Positions 1 through 9,705 are shown, counted from the first letter of the stretch. The stretch is 64,000 nucleotides of DNA from Algicella marina (GCF_009931615.1 NZ_CP046620.1:1627501-1691500); one strand, 5' to 3'. Numbers and translations are program-made. The notes: a model not told the origin generated them from the sequence alone.

Positions 1-1
1 C

Positions 2-337
2 GACTTCTTCACCGCCAACGGCGAACTGAAAGTCACCGAGGAAGAACGTCAGAAAGCCGTTGCCCTCTGCCTCCAGTCCAGCCAGACCGCAGCGCTCGGC
101 TGCATGGAGGCGTTCGGCACCACCGACTTCCGGGACGACCTGAAGAACATCACCGTGCCCACGCTCGTCCTCCATGGCGATGCCGATGGAATCGTGCCCA
201 TCGAAGGTTCCGGCCAGCGCACCCACGCCGCCGTGGCGGGCAGCCAACTGGTCACGGTCTCCGGCGCCCCGCACGGGTGCAACATCAGTCACCCGCGGGA
301 ATTCAATGCCGCCTTGCTGGGTTTCCTGAACGGCTGA
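2..337 (+). CDS. Alpha/beta hydrolase, C-terminal part (haloperoxidase-like)
   Basis: This is the last 111 codons of a gene that begins left of the window. The fragment has the C-terminal architecture of an alpha/beta-hydrolase: the strand-turn LVLHGDADGIVP carries the acid of the triad (Asp in HGDAD), and GAPHGCNISHP carries the catalytic His. A GxSxG nucleophile elbow would lie upstream and cannot be seen. The spacing and the ending (FNAALLGFLNG) fit the chloroperoxidase/arylesterase-like group, which are cofactor-free hydrolases. The substrate cannot be inferred. The 145 bp after the stop hold a GC-rich hairpin and no gene. Confidence 0.8.
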   Translation, partial: DFFTANGELKVTEEERQKAVALCLQSSQTAALGCMEAFGTTDFRDDLKNITVPTLVLHGDADGIVPIEGSGQRTHAAVAGSQLVTVSGAPHGCNISHPREFNAALLGFLNG

Positions 338-378
338 TCCGCCTGATTGCCCGGCAGAAATCTGTTCCGGGAACCTGT

Positions 379-401
379 TCCGGGGCAAACCGTGCCCCGG
401 A
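379..401 (+). terminator. GC-rich hairpin after the hydrolase gene
   Basis: A perfect 9-bp stem TCCGGGGCA / TGCCCCGGA closes a 5-nt loop, 42 bp after the hydrolase stop. There is no T-run after it, so it may be a weak terminator or a 3'-end stabilising structure rather than a full intrinsic terminator. Confidence 0.4.
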
Positions 402-482
402 TAACTCTCACGCCAACACCATCGTTCCGGTCGAAAGAGAGGACGGCGCGACAGGCAAGAACGTCGCATCAATCCAAATGGC

Positions 483-1106
483 TCAGTGCGAAATCACCCG
501 GCACGCCTTCGCGGAAAACGGCTTGATACCGCCCTTTTTCAACGCCTGCCGAAGTCGGTCAGAGAGAAAAAAGTTATCTACGACTCTTTCTTCAATCCAA
601 AGATCCACGCCCTTAAGCGCGCCCGCCGTCATCGCCGTGTCATCGTCACTCGGCATGAACTTGGGCCACCATTCCCCTGGCCGGTTTGCAAAGAGTTCAT
701 ACTCACGGGATTCCTCCGGAACAAAACAGTTTTTGACCTCGGCAATGTTTAGAATGAAGTACCTTTCTTCCAATTGCGACTTGCGGTCATAGCGCATCAG
801 CGGGATCTCGACGAAATGCGAGCGCCCGAGATCGAACTGCTCCATCACCACCTTGCAGGCTTCCGACACGAGAATGTAGGTGGAACAGGTGATCGGTTTT
901 GGCGGCTTTTCGTGGGAATCGTGGTATCGTTCGACCGCAATGTTCGGCATGTCTTCAGCGGACACGAACTCACCTGCCAGATACCGATGCATCTGTGATC
1001 GCCGAACCTCATAGGGAGGTTCCGGATCCCATGTTATCACAAATTTCAGTGAGTATCCGGAATTTCGTGGAATATCGCTGATCCAGACGTCAACTTTCTT
1101 GGCCAA
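483..1106 (-). CDS. Immunity-like protein, DUF1629/Imm11-like, copy A
   Basis: About 207 residues, soluble, with no signal peptide or membrane segment. The C-terminal end (VDNFFLSDRLRQALKKGG, then PFSAKACRVI) resembles DUF1629/Imm11-type immunity proteins, which are often found beside polymorphic toxins. The family call is from memory of the pattern, so it is moderate. The start chosen is the TTG at 1106 with AAGGA seven bases upstream. A GTG at 1151 would add 15 residues, but copy B has a stop codon in that stretch, so the longer form is less likely. No toxin gene is next to it. The gene is the downstream member of a tandem duplicate pair. Confidence 0.65.
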   Translation of the reverse strand: MAKKVDVWISDIPRNSGYSLKFVITWDPEPPYEVRRSQMHRYLAGEFVSAEDMPNIAVERYHDSHEKPPKPITCSTYILVSEACKVVMEQFDLGRSHFVEIPLMRYDRKSQLEERYFILNIAEVKNCFVPEESREYELFANRPGEWWPKFMPSDDDTAMTAGALKGVDLWIEERVVDNFFLSDRLRQALKKGGIKPFSAKACRVISH

Positions 1107-1220
1107 ATCTCTTTCCTTCTCGAAATCGGGTCCAACTGAAACCCAACGCACCCTATCGTTCGACCCAGCACAAGAGACCGGAGGGCATCGCCCGAACCGA
1201 GGGGTGGGAGCGCTAACGGC

Positions 1221-1850
1221 TCAGTGCGAAATCACGCGGCACGCCTTGGCTGAAAACGGCTTGACGCCGCCCTCCCGCAGCCCCTGCCGCAGCCGGTCCG
1301 ACAGGAAGAAATGGCCATAGACAAGCGTATCCCACCAGAGATCAACACCCTCGAGCGCCCCGGCGCTCAGTGCCGTTTGCCCGTCGTTCGTGTCCGACGA
1401 GACGGGCCGCCATTCACCCGGTTTCTGCTTGAACCTCAACTTCCAACGCTTCGACAGCTCGGGCAGCAAGCACGTCTTCACCTCGGCGATGTTCAGGATG
1501 AAATACCGCTCCTCCAATTGCGACTTGCGGTCATAGCGCATCAGCGGGATCTCGACGAAATGCGAGCGCCCGAGATCGAACTGCTCCATCACCACCTTGC
1601 AGGCTTCCGACACGAGAATGTAGGTGGAACAGGTGATCGGTTTTGGCGGCTTTTCGCGACGGTCATGGTAAAATTCAACTGCCAAGTTCGGCAAGTCTTC
1701 CGGTGCAACGAATTTGCCCGCCTTATATCGATTTATCCGTGACCTCACAATTTCATGGGATGGTTTCGGGTCGAACTTCAACTGGAATATTGGATCGTAT
1801 CCGGAATTTCGTGGAATGCCGCTGATCCAGACGTCAACTTTCTTGGCCAA
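1221..1850 (-). CDS. Immunity-like protein, DUF1629/Imm11-like, copy B
   Basis: A paralogue of copy A, 209 residues, sharing the N-terminal KKVDVWIS.IPRNSGY, an identical central block from PPKPITCSTY to the DRKSQLEERYFILNIAEVK stretch, and the C-terminal FFLSDRLRQ...KPFSAKACRVISH. The parts between differ substantially. It starts at TTG 1850 with AAGGA upstream. The GTG 45 bases further up, used in some readings of copy A, is followed here by an in-frame TAG where copy A has TGG, so translation cannot begin there. It probably protects against, or titrates, a toxin encoded elsewhere; that is inference from the family only. Upstream lies about 250 bp of GC-rich non-coding DNA, then the icd terminator. 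Confidence 0.65.
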   Translation of the reverse strand: MAKKVDVWISGIPRNSGYDPIFQLKFDPKPSHEIVRSRINRYKAGKFVAPEDLPNLAVEFYHDRREKPPKPITCSTYILVSEACKVVMEQFDLGRSHFVEIPLMRYDRKSQLEERYFILNIAEVKTCLLPELSKRWKLRFKQKPGEWRPVSSDTNDGQTALSAGALEGVDLWWDTLVYGHFFLSDRLRQGLREGGVKPFSAKACRVISH

Positions 1851-2071
1851 ATTTCTTTCCTTCTCGAAATCGGGTCCAACTGAAACCTAACGCACCCTAT
1901 CCTTCGACCCAGCACAGCAGACCAGAGGGCATCGCCCGAACCGAGGGGAGGGCGAAATCGCCCGCCCCGTGGGGGCGGTTCGGGCGATGCCCGGCGGTGC
2001 CGGGCAGGTGCCAGGCCGGAGCGGTGTGCGGTGCCAGACTGCCTCCGGCACGAGGCCATCTGGCCACCCAC

Positions 2072-2101
2072 GGAAAAGAAAAAGGGGCGCCGCAGCGCCC
2101 C
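2072..2101 (-). terminator. icd: Intrinsic terminator of icd
   Basis: On the minus strand a 7-bp stem GGGGCGC/GCGCCCC with a 4-nt loop (2084-2101) is followed by a T-rich run. It lies 6 bp after the icd stop. Confidence 0.85.
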
Positions 2102-2107
2102 GTTCCC

Positions 2108-4315
2108 TCACCCGATGATCGCGTTCAGCGTCGCGCTCGGCCGCATCACCGCGGCCGTCTTCGCCGGGTCGGTGTGGTAGTAACCGCCGAGATCCGCCGG
2201 CTGGCCCTGAGTCGCGCCAAGCTCGGCAAGGATCGCATCCTTGCCGGAGGTCAGCGCCTCGGCCACCGGCTTGAAATGCGCCGCAAGCTCCGAATCAGCC
2301 GTCTGCGCCGCCAGCGCCTCCGCCCAGTACATGGCGAAGTAGAAATGGCTGTCGCGGTTGTCCGTCTGGCCAACCTTCCGGCCCGGAGAGTTGTCGTTCT
2401 CCAGCAGCTTCTGCGTCGCCACTTCCACGCCTTTGGCCAGCACCGCGGCCTTCTTGTTGCCCTTGGCATTGGCGAGGAAGTTCAGGCTCTCGCCCAGCGC
2501 GCAGAACTCGCCCAGCGAGTCCCAGCGCAGGTGACCCTCCTCCACAAGCTGCTGCACATGCTTGGGCGCGGAGCCGCCGGCCCCCGTCTCGAACAGCCCG
2601 CCGCCCTGCATCAGCTTGACGATGGACAGCATCTTGGCTGAGGTGCCAAGCTCCAGGATCGGGAAGAGGTCCGTCAGGTAGTCGCGCAGCACGTTGCCGG
2701 TGATGGCGATGGAGTTTTCGCCCTTGCGGATCGTCTCCAGCGTCTGCCGTGTCGCCTTGGCGGGCGAGAGGATCTGGAACTTGTCCGCCACGCCCGCGGC
2801 TTCGAGGATCGGTTTGACGTAACGGATCAGTTCCGCGTCATGCGCGCGTGCCTCGTCCAGCCAGAAGATCGCCTCGCAGCCTTCCGCTGCCTGCCGCTCG
2901 ATGGCAAGCTTCACCCAGTCCTCAATCGGCGCCTTGCGCGCAGAGGCGGAGCGCCAGATGTCACCGGCAGCAACCTTGTGCTCGTGCAGCACGTCGCCAT
3001 TCTCCAGCACCATCCGTACAGTGCCCGCCTTCGGAATTTCGAAGGTCGTGGGGTGGGAGCCGTATTCCTCCGCCTTCTGCGCCATCAGGCCGATGTTCTG
3101 CACCGTGCCGGAGGTGGATGGATCGAGCGCGCCGGTTTGCTTGAAATACTTGATCGTCTCGTCATAGACGGGCGCATAGGAGCCATCGGGGATGACGCAG
3201 TTCACATCCGCCTCTTCGCCATCCGGCCCCCAGCCCTTGCCGCCCGCGCGGATCACCGCCGGCATGGATGCGTCGATGATCACATCGGAAGGCACATGCA
3301 AGTTGGTGATGCCCCTGTCGGAGTTCACCATGTACATCGGCGGCCGCTCGGCCGTCACCTTCTCGATCGCCGCCATGATCTCCGGCTTGCCCTCGACCCG
3401 CGCCAGCAGATCGCCCAGCCCGGAGTTTGGCGTCACGCCCAGCGCCTTCATCTCCTCGCCGAACTGCTCGAACACCGGCGCCAGCCACGCCTTGACCGCA
3501 TGGCCGAAGATGATCGGGTCGGAGACCTTCATCATCGTCGCCTTCATGTGCAGCGAGAACAGGATACCGTCCTTCTTCGTCTCTTCGATTTCCTTTGCAA
3601 GGAAGTCGTCCAGCGCCGCGGCCGACATGAACGTGGCATCCACCACCGTCCCCGCCGGATAACTCACACCGTCTTTCAGCACGGTAACGGAGCCGTCTTC
3701 GCCCACCAATTCGATCTTCGCCGTCGCCGCAGCGTCAAGCGTCGCCGAAACCTCGTTGGAGCAGAAATCGCCGCCGTCCATGAACGAGACATGGGTCTTG
3801 CTGTCCGCGCTCCACTTGCCCATCCGGTGCGGGTTGGCCATGGCATAGTTCTTCACGGCCACGGCCGCGCGGCGGTCGGAGTTGCCCTCGCGCAGTACCG
3901 GGTTCACGGCAGAGCCCTTCAACCCGTCATAGCGCGCGCGCACATCCTTTTCCGCCTCGCTCTCGGGCGTTTCCGGATAGTCCGGCAACGCATATCCCTG
4001 CCCCTGCAATTCCTTCACCGCCGCCACAAGCTGCGGCACGGATGCGGAGATGTTCGGAAGTTTGACGACATTCGCATCAGCCGTCTTCACCAGTTCACCA
4101 AGCTCTGCAAGATGATCGGCCTGTTTCTGATCGTCTGAGAGATAGTCAGGAAACGCCGCGATGATCCGCCCCGCCAAAGAGATGTCCCGCGTGCCGACCG
4201 TCACGCCCGCCGCACCGGCAAAGGCCTGGATGATCGGCAGGAACGAGGCGCTGGCAAGTTCCGGCGCTTCGTCTACCTTTGTATACACAATATCGGGCGT
4301 GTTGTTGTCTGACAT
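2108..4315 (-). CDS. icd: NADP-dependent isocitrate dehydrogenase, monomeric type
   Basis: Oxidative decarboxylation of isocitrate to 2-oxoglutarate with NADPH formation in the TCA cycle, cytoplasmic. About 735 residues, matching the monomeric IDH-II family (about 740) and not the 410-residue dimeric enzymes. Family segments are visible along the length: the N-terminal [13 protein letters not shown], the substrate-binding REGNSDRR near residue 125, [16 protein letters not shown] in the middle, and [17 protein letters not shown]-like sequence near residue 560. The frame stays open 22 codons further upstream, but ATG 4315 matches the usual N-terminus MSDNNTPDI, so it is preferred. It is a single-gene unit ended by its own terminator. 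Confidence 0.97.
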   Translation of the reverse strand: MSDNNTPDIVYTKVDEAPELASASFLPIIQAFAGAAGVTVGTRDISLAGRIIAAFPDYLSDDQKQADHLAELGELVKTADANVVKLPNISASVPQLVAAVKELQGQGYALPDYPETPESEAEKDVRARYDGLKGSAVNPVLREGNSDRRAAVAVKNYAMANPHRMGKWSADSKTHVSFMDGGDFCSNEVSATLDAAATAKIELVGEDGSVTVLKDGVSYPAGTVVDATFMSAAALDDFLAKEIEETKKDGILFSLHMKATMMKVSDPIIFGHAVKAWLAPVFEQFGEEMKALGVTPNSGLGDLLARVEGKPEIMAAIEKVTAERPPMYMVNSDRGITNLHVPSDVIIDASMPAVIRAGGKGWGPDGEEADVNCVIPDGSYAPVYDETIKYFKQTGALDPSTSGTVQNIGLMAQKAEEYGSHPTTFEIPKAGTVRMVLENGDVLHEHKVAAGDIWRSASARKAPIEDWVKLAIERQAAEGCEAIFWLDEARAHDAELIRYVKPILEAAGVADKFQILSPAKATRQTLETIRKGENSIAITGNVLRDYLTDLFPILELGTSAKMLSIVKLMQGGGLFETGAGGSAPKHVQQLVEEGHLRWDSLGEFCALGESLNFLANAKGNKKAAVLAKGVEVATQKLLENDNSPGRKVGQTDNRDSHFYFAMYWAEALAAQTADSELAAHFKPVAEALTSGKDAILAELGATQGQPADLGGYYHTDPAKTAAVMRPSATLNAIIG

Positions 4316-4473
4316 CTCTCTAAAGGTCTCCCCAATCTGGAATTCTGGCCGAATTCGGCGCGCGGGATACTGCGCTGGCACCGCATCTGGCGGGCTCCCG
4401 GGCCGTTAAATAACGCTCCATCGCCTAAATCACCGAGGCCATGAAGGCAACCCAATCTTGGCCCGCTGCCTGC

Positions 4474-5241
4474 TCACGTGCCACTCTCCGCCGCCAGAAC
4501 GGCCCGCGCACCGGCCCAGATCAACCGCGCCGCCAATAGCGCCAGCACGCAGTTCAACACCAGCCGGAACCGCGCCTCGTCAATCCGCATCAGGATCTGC
4601 TTGCCCGTCAGCGTCCCCAGAAAACCGGCCGCCACCAGCAGAACCACGATCCCGGCCCAGCCCGAAAACGCGAACCCCAGCAACCCGAACACCACCGATT
4701 TCAGTAGATGCTGCACCGTCATCAGGCCCGCATGGGTGGCGACATACTCCATCCGCCCCAGTCCCAGCGTCTTCACATAGGCCGCCACGAACGGGCCCGT
4801 CGCCCCGAAGAACATCGTCAGCAAACTGGAAATTCCACCCGACAGCGCCGCCGATGCCCGCAGAAAGGCCGGCGGCCTGAAAAAGATCGACCACAGGATG
4901 AATACCCCCACCCCGATCTGCACCAGTCCCGCATCCATTTGCACGGCAAACGCTCCGCCCGCCGCCACGCCGATTGCCGCGCCCAGCAGGAACGGCAGAA
5001 ACACCGGCTTGTGAAAATGGCGCAGCAAGATGGCCGCTCGCCCGCAATTGCTGCCCAGTTGCACCAGGCCATGCACGGGAATGATCGCCGGCGGCGGCAG
5101 CAGCGAGGCCAGCACCGCAAGCATGATTGTGCCGCCACCGATACCGAACGCCGCCGTGATCAGCGACGAGGCGAAGCTCACCGCCAGCAGCAGCCCGGCA
5201 ATTCCCCAGCCAAGTCCGCCATGCAGCAGGTCCGCCGTCAA
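4474..5241 (-). CDS. TSUP-family (TauE/SafE-like) anion exporter
   Basis: 255 residues with about eight hydrophobic segments and the small-residue-rich first helix (AAFGIGGGTIMLAVLASLL) typical of TSUP permeases (DUF81). These move sulfite, sulfonates, or other organic anions across the inner membrane. The ATG overlaps the stop of the upstream fumarylacetoacetate-hydrolase-family gene by four bases (ATGA), so the two are translationally coupled. It is the last gene of the long minus-strand cluster, which suggests it exports an anionic product or by-product of that pathway. The true substrate cannot be read from sequence. Confidence 0.85.
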   Translation of the reverse strand: MTADLLHGGLGWGIAGLLLAVSFASSLITAAFGIGGGTIMLAVLASLLPPPAIIPVHGLVQLGSNCGRAAILLRHFHKPVFLPFLLGAAIGVAAGGAFAVQMDAGLVQIGVGVFILWSIFFRPPAFLRASAALSGGISSLLTMFFGATGPFVAAYVKTLGLGRMEYVATHAGLMTVQHLLKSVVFGLLGFAFSGWAGIVVLLVAAGFLGTLTGKQILMRIDEARFRLVLNCVLALLAARLIWAGARAVLAAESGT

Positions 5242-5921
5242 ACCACGGCCACCGCCAGCGGCGCAAGCCCGGCGATGCGCACCTCCAGCTTGTCACCGCG
5301 CTGCACCGGGCCCACCCCCGCCGGTGTGCCGGAGAGGATGACGTCACCTGCCGCCAACTCGAAATACTCCGACAGGTAGGCGATCATCTCCGGCACCTTC
5401 CAGATCATCTGGTTCAGATCGCCTTCCTGCCGCGTCTCGCCATTTACCGTCAGCGTAATTGCCCCCGCTCCCGGATGTCCAACTTCCGTCGCGGGATGCA
5501 CCGGCCCCACCGGCGCGGAGCGGGAGAAGGCCTTGCCAATCTCCCACGGCCGCCCGGCCTTCTTCATTTCGCCCTGCAGGTCGCGCCGCGTCATGTCCAG
5601 CGCCGCCGCATAGCCGTAAACGCATTCCAGCGCCGCGCTCACCGGGATATCCGTCCCGCCCGCGCCCAGCATGACCGCCAACTCTGCCTCGTAATGCACG
5701 TCCGCACTCTTCGGCGGATAGGGAAACTGTCCGCTGACGTCGAGGTCATCTGGGTTTTTCTGAAAGAAAAACGGGGCCTCCCGATCCGGGTCATGCCCCA
5801 TCTCGATGGCATGTGCCGCGTAGTTGCGGCCGATGCAGTACACCCGGCGCACCGGAAACCGCGCGTCGCTTCCCGCCACCGGCAGCGCCACCCGCTCCGG
5901 CGGTACGATTGCAAATTCCAT
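5238..5921 (-). CDS. Fumarylacetoacetate hydrolase (FAH) family protein
   Basis: 227 residues, a single FAH catalytic domain. Visible signatures are the entry motif YCIGRNYAAHAIEMG, the metal-binding acid pair in HYEAELAVMLG, the Asp in AALDMTRRDLQ, and the closing SGTPAGVGPV loop. The family includes acylpyruvate hydrolases, oxaloacetate decarboxylases and 2-hydroxyhepta-2,4-diene-1,7-dioate isomerases; the exact reaction is open. It follows the molybdenum hydroxylase genes by 37 bp and overlaps the TSUP gene by four bases, so it probably acts on a keto-acid made by the cluster's oxidoreductase. Confidence 0.88.
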   Translation of the reverse strand: MEFAIVPPERVALPVAGSDARFPVRRVYCIGRNYAAHAIEMGHDPDREAPFFFQKNPDDLDVSGQFPYPPKSADVHYEAELAVMLGAGGTDIPVSAALECVYGYAAALDMTRRDLQGEMKKAGRPWEIGKAFSRSAPVGPVHPATEVGHPGAGAITLTVNGETRQEGDLNQMIWKVPEMIAYLSEYFELAAGDVILSGTPAGVGPVQRGDKLEVRIAGLAPLAVAVV

Positions 5922-5958
5922 GGCACACCCTCCTGTTCAGGCGCACCATAACGCCGCC

Positions 5959-8196
5959 TCAGACGAAGTCGATATGTCTCGCGAACGGCATTTCCCGCAG
6001 GCGTTGGCCTGTGGCAGCGAAGATGGCATTGGCCAGTGCCGGCGCGGCAGGCGGCACCGGCGGCTCGCCGATACCCCGGATCTTCGCACCATTCTCCAGC
6101 CCGCGCACGACGATCTCCGGGCACTGGTACAGCCGCAGGCCCTCGGCGTCGTAGTAGTTGCGCTGCTCGGCCATGCCGTCGGCATAAGTGATCTCGCTGT
6201 TGATCGCGTGACCAAGGCCCCAGATCACCCCGCCCTGCACGAGATTCTCGAAGTTCACGGGGTCGACCACCCGGCCGACATCGGCGGCGACGAACACCTT
6301 GTCCATGCGGATGCCCGCATCCGTCGCCGTCACCTCCACGACCTCCGCCACCGGCACCCCGAAGGACAGTACGAACGCCACGCCACGGCCGCGCCCCGCG
6401 CCCATCGGCGTACCCCAGCCGCTCATCTCCGCCACCGCTTCCAGCACCTTGCGGGATGTCTCGTCCTGCACCATTCGCAACCGCTCTGCCATCGGGTCGG
6501 CGCCGGCGGCATGGATCAACTCGTCTAGCATCCCGTCGGCGAAAAATCCGTTTGATGATGCCCCGACCGAACGCCACGAACTCGCCGGTGCCAGCCCCTC
6601 CACCGCATATGCCCGCATCCGGTAATGCTCCGGCAGGTAAGGCATGTCCCATGCCCCCGCAGCCAGTTGCGCATCCGGTCCCGGTACCGGCTGTCCCAGC
6701 CGTTCTGCCTGCGACCGCGCGGCCGACACGCTGGCGATTTGCAGATCCAGCGCGGCCACCTGCCCGTGCCGCACTATGCCGCGCCCCCGCGCCATTGCGA
6801 TCTGGCGCGGGTGATCCTGTGCAAAATCCTCTTCCCGGCTCAGCGTCGTCTTCACCGCGACGCCCGGCATCGCCAGCGCCACTTCGACAGCCCGGTCGAT
6901 GAAGTCGAACTCCAGCCGATGCCCGAAGCTTCCGCCCGCAAACTGGTTGTGAAACCGCACCCTCCCGGCCTCCACCGCCGCAAGTTTCGCAACCCGCTGC
7001 TCGACAAAGCGCGGCATCTGGTGGCCGGCCCAGACATCGACCGTATCATCCGCCACCCGCACCACCGCACTTAGTGGTTCCAGCGGCTGATGCGCCACAT
7101 AGGGGGCACGGTACTCCGCTTGCCAAATGTCGCCCTCCAGTACCGCCTCCACGTCGCCCTCGCTCCGCCACTCCTTGTCCAGCGCCGCTGCGGTGAACGA
7201 CCTCGCCACCGCCGCCCAGTGGGCCTCCTGTTCCGCCGGGTACGGCGCAGGCCCCCAGTCATACGCAATCTCGTCAAGCGCCCGCATCGCGTACCAGGTG
7301 TTGGAGGCAATGACCGCCACACCGCCACTCACCGGCACCACCTTCTCCACCCCCGGCATCGCCTCCGCCGCACTGGCAGCGTAGCCGAGCATGTCACCGC
7401 CCTTGCGCGGATTCATCCGCACCGACGCGTGGCGCATGCCATCCAGCCTCAGGTCGATGCCATAAATCTGGGTACCCGTGGATTTCGCAACGATGTCCAG
7501 CCGCTGCATCTGGCGGCCGAGCAACCGCCACTGCTCCGGCCGTCGCAGTGCCACCTCCCGCACCGGCTCCTTCCCTGCGGCCCGCGCCGCCAGCGCCGGG
7601 TAGTCGATCCGCCCGCCATCCGGCAACACCACCGCGCCAGCCTCGGTCCGCAGCTCGGCCACCGGCACGCCCGTCTCCGCCGCCGCCGCCGCCTTCAGCG
7701 TCTCCCGCGCCACCGCCCCGGCCTCGCGCAACTTGTCGAAACTGTCGGGAACAGCGCTGGAGCCGCCGGTCACCTGCAGGCCCAGCAGCTTCACAGCCGC
7801 ACCGGCGGCCCCGCGCAGCGTTTCCGCAAGAAACGTGTCGTCGGTGGACAGGAACGGCACGGCTTCACCCGCCAGCGCCCGGTTGTAATAGGCCGCACCG
7901 GGCACACCGAAATCCGTCTCGAAGCCACCGAACTCCAGATCCATCTCCTCGGCGATCAGCGCGGCCTGCATCGACACCACACCCTGCCCCAGATCCGCAT
8001 GCGGTGTGATCAGAACCACCTTCTCCGGCGTCACCAGCACCCACGGATTGAAGGTTGCCGCGTCAGGTTCCAGCCCTGCCGCCAGCGGGTTGTCATGCGG
8101 TGTCCGCACCTTCCATGCGCCGAAGGCCACGCCCCCGGCCACGGCGGCGGAGCCGATCAGCAGCGTGCGTCGTGCAATCTTCCCTGCCCGCCCCAT
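5959..8196 (-). CDS. Molybdopterin-binding large subunit of a xanthine-oxidase-family hydroxylase (IorB-like)
   Basis: 745 residues with a Tat-type signal at the N-terminus (IARRTLLIGSA), so the enzyme is likely exported folded with its molybdenum cofactor or anchored on the periplasmic face. The sequence shows the GGSFGHRLEFDF cofactor loop near residue 330 and the C-terminal GIGEPPVPPAAPALANA loop carrying the catalytic Glu. The layout matches two-subunit isoquinoline 1-oxidoreductase and membrane aldehyde dehydrogenase enzymes, which lack an FAD subunit and pass electrons to a cytochrome. ATG 8196 overlaps the TGA of the small subunit. A longer frame upstream is a shadow of that gene. Confidence 0.93.
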   Translation of the reverse strand: MGRAGKIARRTLLIGSAAVAGGVAFGAWKVRTPHDNPLAAGLEPDAATFNPWVLVTPEKVVLITPHADLGQGVVSMQAALIAEEMDLEFGGFETDFGVPGAAYYNRALAGEAVPFLSTDDTFLAETLRGAAGAAVKLLGLQVTGGSSAVPDSFDKLREAGAVARETLKAAAAAETGVPVAELRTEAGAVVLPDGGRIDYPALAARAAGKEPVREVALRRPEQWRLLGRQMQRLDIVAKSTGTQIYGIDLRLDGMRHASVRMNPRKGGDMLGYAASAAEAMPGVEKVVPVSGGVAVIASNTWYAMRALDEIAYDWGPAPYPAEQEAHWAAVARSFTAAALDKEWRSEGDVEAVLEGDIWQAEYRAPYVAHQPLEPLSAVVRVADDTVDVWAGHQMPRFVEQRVAKLAAVEAGRVRFHNQFAGGSFGHRLEFDFIDRAVEVALAMPGVAVKTTLSREEDFAQDHPRQIAMARGRGIVRHGQVAALDLQIASVSAARSQAERLGQPVPGPDAQLAAGAWDMPYLPEHYRMRAYAVEGLAPASSWRSVGASSNGFFADGMLDELIHAAGADPMAERLRMVQDETSRKVLEAVAEMSGWGTPMGAGRGRGVAFVLSFGVPVAEVVEVTATDAGIRMDKVFVAADVGRVVDPVNFENLVQGGVIWGLGHAINSEITYADGMAEQRNYYDAEGLRLYQCPEIVVRGLENGAKIRGIGEPPVPPAAPALANAIFAATGQRLREMPFARHIDFV

Positions 8197-8654
8197 CACG
8201 TGCCCCGCAGGTTCTTGGCCGCCGTGTGCACCGCAGCCCGGATCCGCGGATAGGTGCCGCACCGGCAGAGGTTGCCGGACAACGCGCGATCTATGTCCGC
8301 GTCCGAGGGTTCCGGGTTCGCCGCCAGCAAAGAGGCCGCCTGCATCACCTGCCCGCTCTGACAATAGCCGCACTGCGCCACCTGATGCGCGATCCACGCC
8401 GCCTGCACCGCGTGCAGCGTCTCGGGTGTGCCCAGCCCCTCGATCGTGGTGATCTCGCCATCCACATCACCCACCGGGTACTGGCAGGCCCGCACCGCCA
8501 GCCCGTCCAGATGCACGGTGCAGGCGCCGCATTGCGCCACCCCGCAACCGTACTTGGTGCCCATAAGTCCCAGTTCGTCGCGCAGCACCCACAACAGTGG
8601 CATATCTTCGGCGACATCGACCTCGTGTTCGGTGCCGTTGACGATCAGCTTCAT
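8196..8654 (-). CDS. [2Fe-2S] small subunit of the molybdenum hydroxylase (IorA-like)
   Basis: 152 residues. The N-terminal plant-type ferredoxin fold has [15 protein letters not shown]. The C-terminal four-helix domain has QCGYCQSG and [13 protein letters not shown], giving the eight cysteines of two [2Fe-2S] clusters. It carries electrons from the molybdenum site of the neighbouring large subunit. It has no signal peptide and would travel with its Tat-signal-bearing partner. It overlaps both neighbours by three to four bases (C45 upstream, large subunit downstream), so the three are co-translated. Confidence 0.95.
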   Translation of the reverse strand: MKLIVNGTEHEVDVAEDMPLLWVLRDELGLMGTKYGCGVAQCGACTVHLDGLAVRACQYPVGDVDGEITTIEGLGTPETLHAVQAAWIAHQVAQCGYCQSGQVMQAASLLAANPEPSDADIDRALSGNLCRCGTYPRIRAAVHTAAKNLRGT

Positions 8655-9646
8655 CCCGGCAACCGCGCTCCCGCCGCTTCCGGCGTGTATATCACCCGGG
8701 TATCGTCCCGGAAGTCATCCAGCCGCATCGCCCATTTCGCCTTCGGCCAGCGCAATTCCATCTCGCCCAGCCGCGGCCGGTAGACCGCCGTGAACAGCGT
8801 CCCGAACCCCTGATCGAAAGCCGAGGAGTACAGCGGAGGCTTCAGGAACGCGCCAATGAATTTCTCTTCCGGCTCCACATGCAGTGTCAGGCGCTGCAAC
8901 AGAAACCGCTCCCGCTCCACCGTCGCGGTGAAACGCGCGTGGCTCGACCATTCGACCTTTTCCTGGTGGTTGGTGGCCACTGCCGCATGAGTGATGCTCG
9001 CCGGCCGGTCAGGCGCCATCATCGCCGTCAGATAGTGCCGCTGCGCATCGAGGACGGTGACATTGTAGCTCATGTGGGTCGGCACCCGCGCCAGCACCGC
9101 CCCGGCCTCCTCCGCCGTCTCGCAGGTCTGCAACACATAGCGCAGGATCAGCGGCACCCCGAACCCGTCGCCCACGACCCGGCGTCCCCCGAATGTCAGC
9201 GAAACCGCCAGTCCCGCATCGTTCATTCCGTCCACCAGCCCCCACAGCCCGTCCGAAGTGCCGATCACGTTGCGCCCCTGCCAGCCCGTCCGCAGAACGA
9301 GGCTGTCGAACGCCTTGGCGTCGTAATCGTAATTGCGCACCAGCACCGGCTCCTTGCCGGGCCAGATCGCCTGTGAACAGGCACTCATGTACGGGGGCGG
9401 ACAGTGAAAACTCAGAAATCGGGAGGCGAGGTCAGTGCCCCCCGCAAGCTCGCACAACCGGTCGTAGAGAGGTACGATCTCGGGCATGTGCGTCGTCAGC
9501 GCCTGCCGTCCCTGCCAATAGGTCGGCCGGGCCGCTTCGCCTTCCTGCAACCACCAGCGCTGGTAATCCGGCCAGTATTCCGCAAACAGCCCCGCCCATT
9601 TCGGGCCCGGCTCGTCCTCTCCCACCGCACGCCAGTGAAGTTCCAT
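8651..9646 (-). CDS. C45-family autoproteolytic acyltransferase/amidohydrolase
   Basis: 331 residues, resembling the penicillin-biosynthesis acyl-CoA:6-APA acyltransferase family (peptidase C45), Ntn-fold enzymes that self-cleave just before a catalytic Cys. The likely nucleophile is in [11 protein letters not shown], followed by the conserved LVRNYDYD substrate segment; [19 protein letters not shown] and AVATNHQ also fit. Such enzymes transfer or hydrolyse acyl groups on amines. Start ATG 9646 is chosen because the frame above it is shadow sequence. Its placement between an ATP-grasp ligase and an oxidoreductase suggests it removes or exchanges an acyl group in the same pathway, which is inference. 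Confidence 0.82.
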   Translation of the reverse strand: MELHWRAVGEDEPGPKWAGLFAEYWPDYQRWWLQEGEAARPTYWQGRQALTTHMPEIVPLYDRLCELAGGTDLASRFLSFHCPPPYMSACSQAIWPGKEPVLVRNYDYDAKAFDSLVLRTGWQGRNVIGTSDGLWGLVDGMNDAGLAVSLTFGGRRVVGDGFGVPLILRYVLQTCETAEEAGAVLARVPTHMSYNVTVLDAQRHYLTAMMAPDRPASITHAAVATNHQEKVEWSSHARFTATVERERFLLQRLTLHVEPEEKFIGAFLKPPLYSSAFDQGFGTLFTAVYRPRLGEMELRWPKAKWAMRLDDFRDDTRVIYTPEAAGARLPG

Positions 9647-9705
9647 TGCAGCCTTTTCGTCCGGTCTTGCCCGGGGCACCGGCGCACCGTTGCCCCGGAA
9701 GTCTC

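Larger units (their letters stand above)
479..1946. repeat. Tandem segmental duplication carrying two immunity-like genes
   Basis: Two adjacent copies of a unit of about 730 bp, roughly 479-1203 and 1217-1946, align through the whole gene and about 95 bp of upstream leader. Most of the gene body has diverged, but 144 bp are identical without a mismatch (769-912 and 1513-1656). The leaders match up to the shared GGGCATCGCCCGAACCGAGG segment. An old duplication with later gene conversion in the central block explains the pattern best. Confidence 0.85.

Noticed and set aside
2840-4138. Long plus-strand ORF of 432 codons
   Set aside because: It is the antisense shadow of icd. High GC at third positions makes such frames stay open; the protein has no domain.
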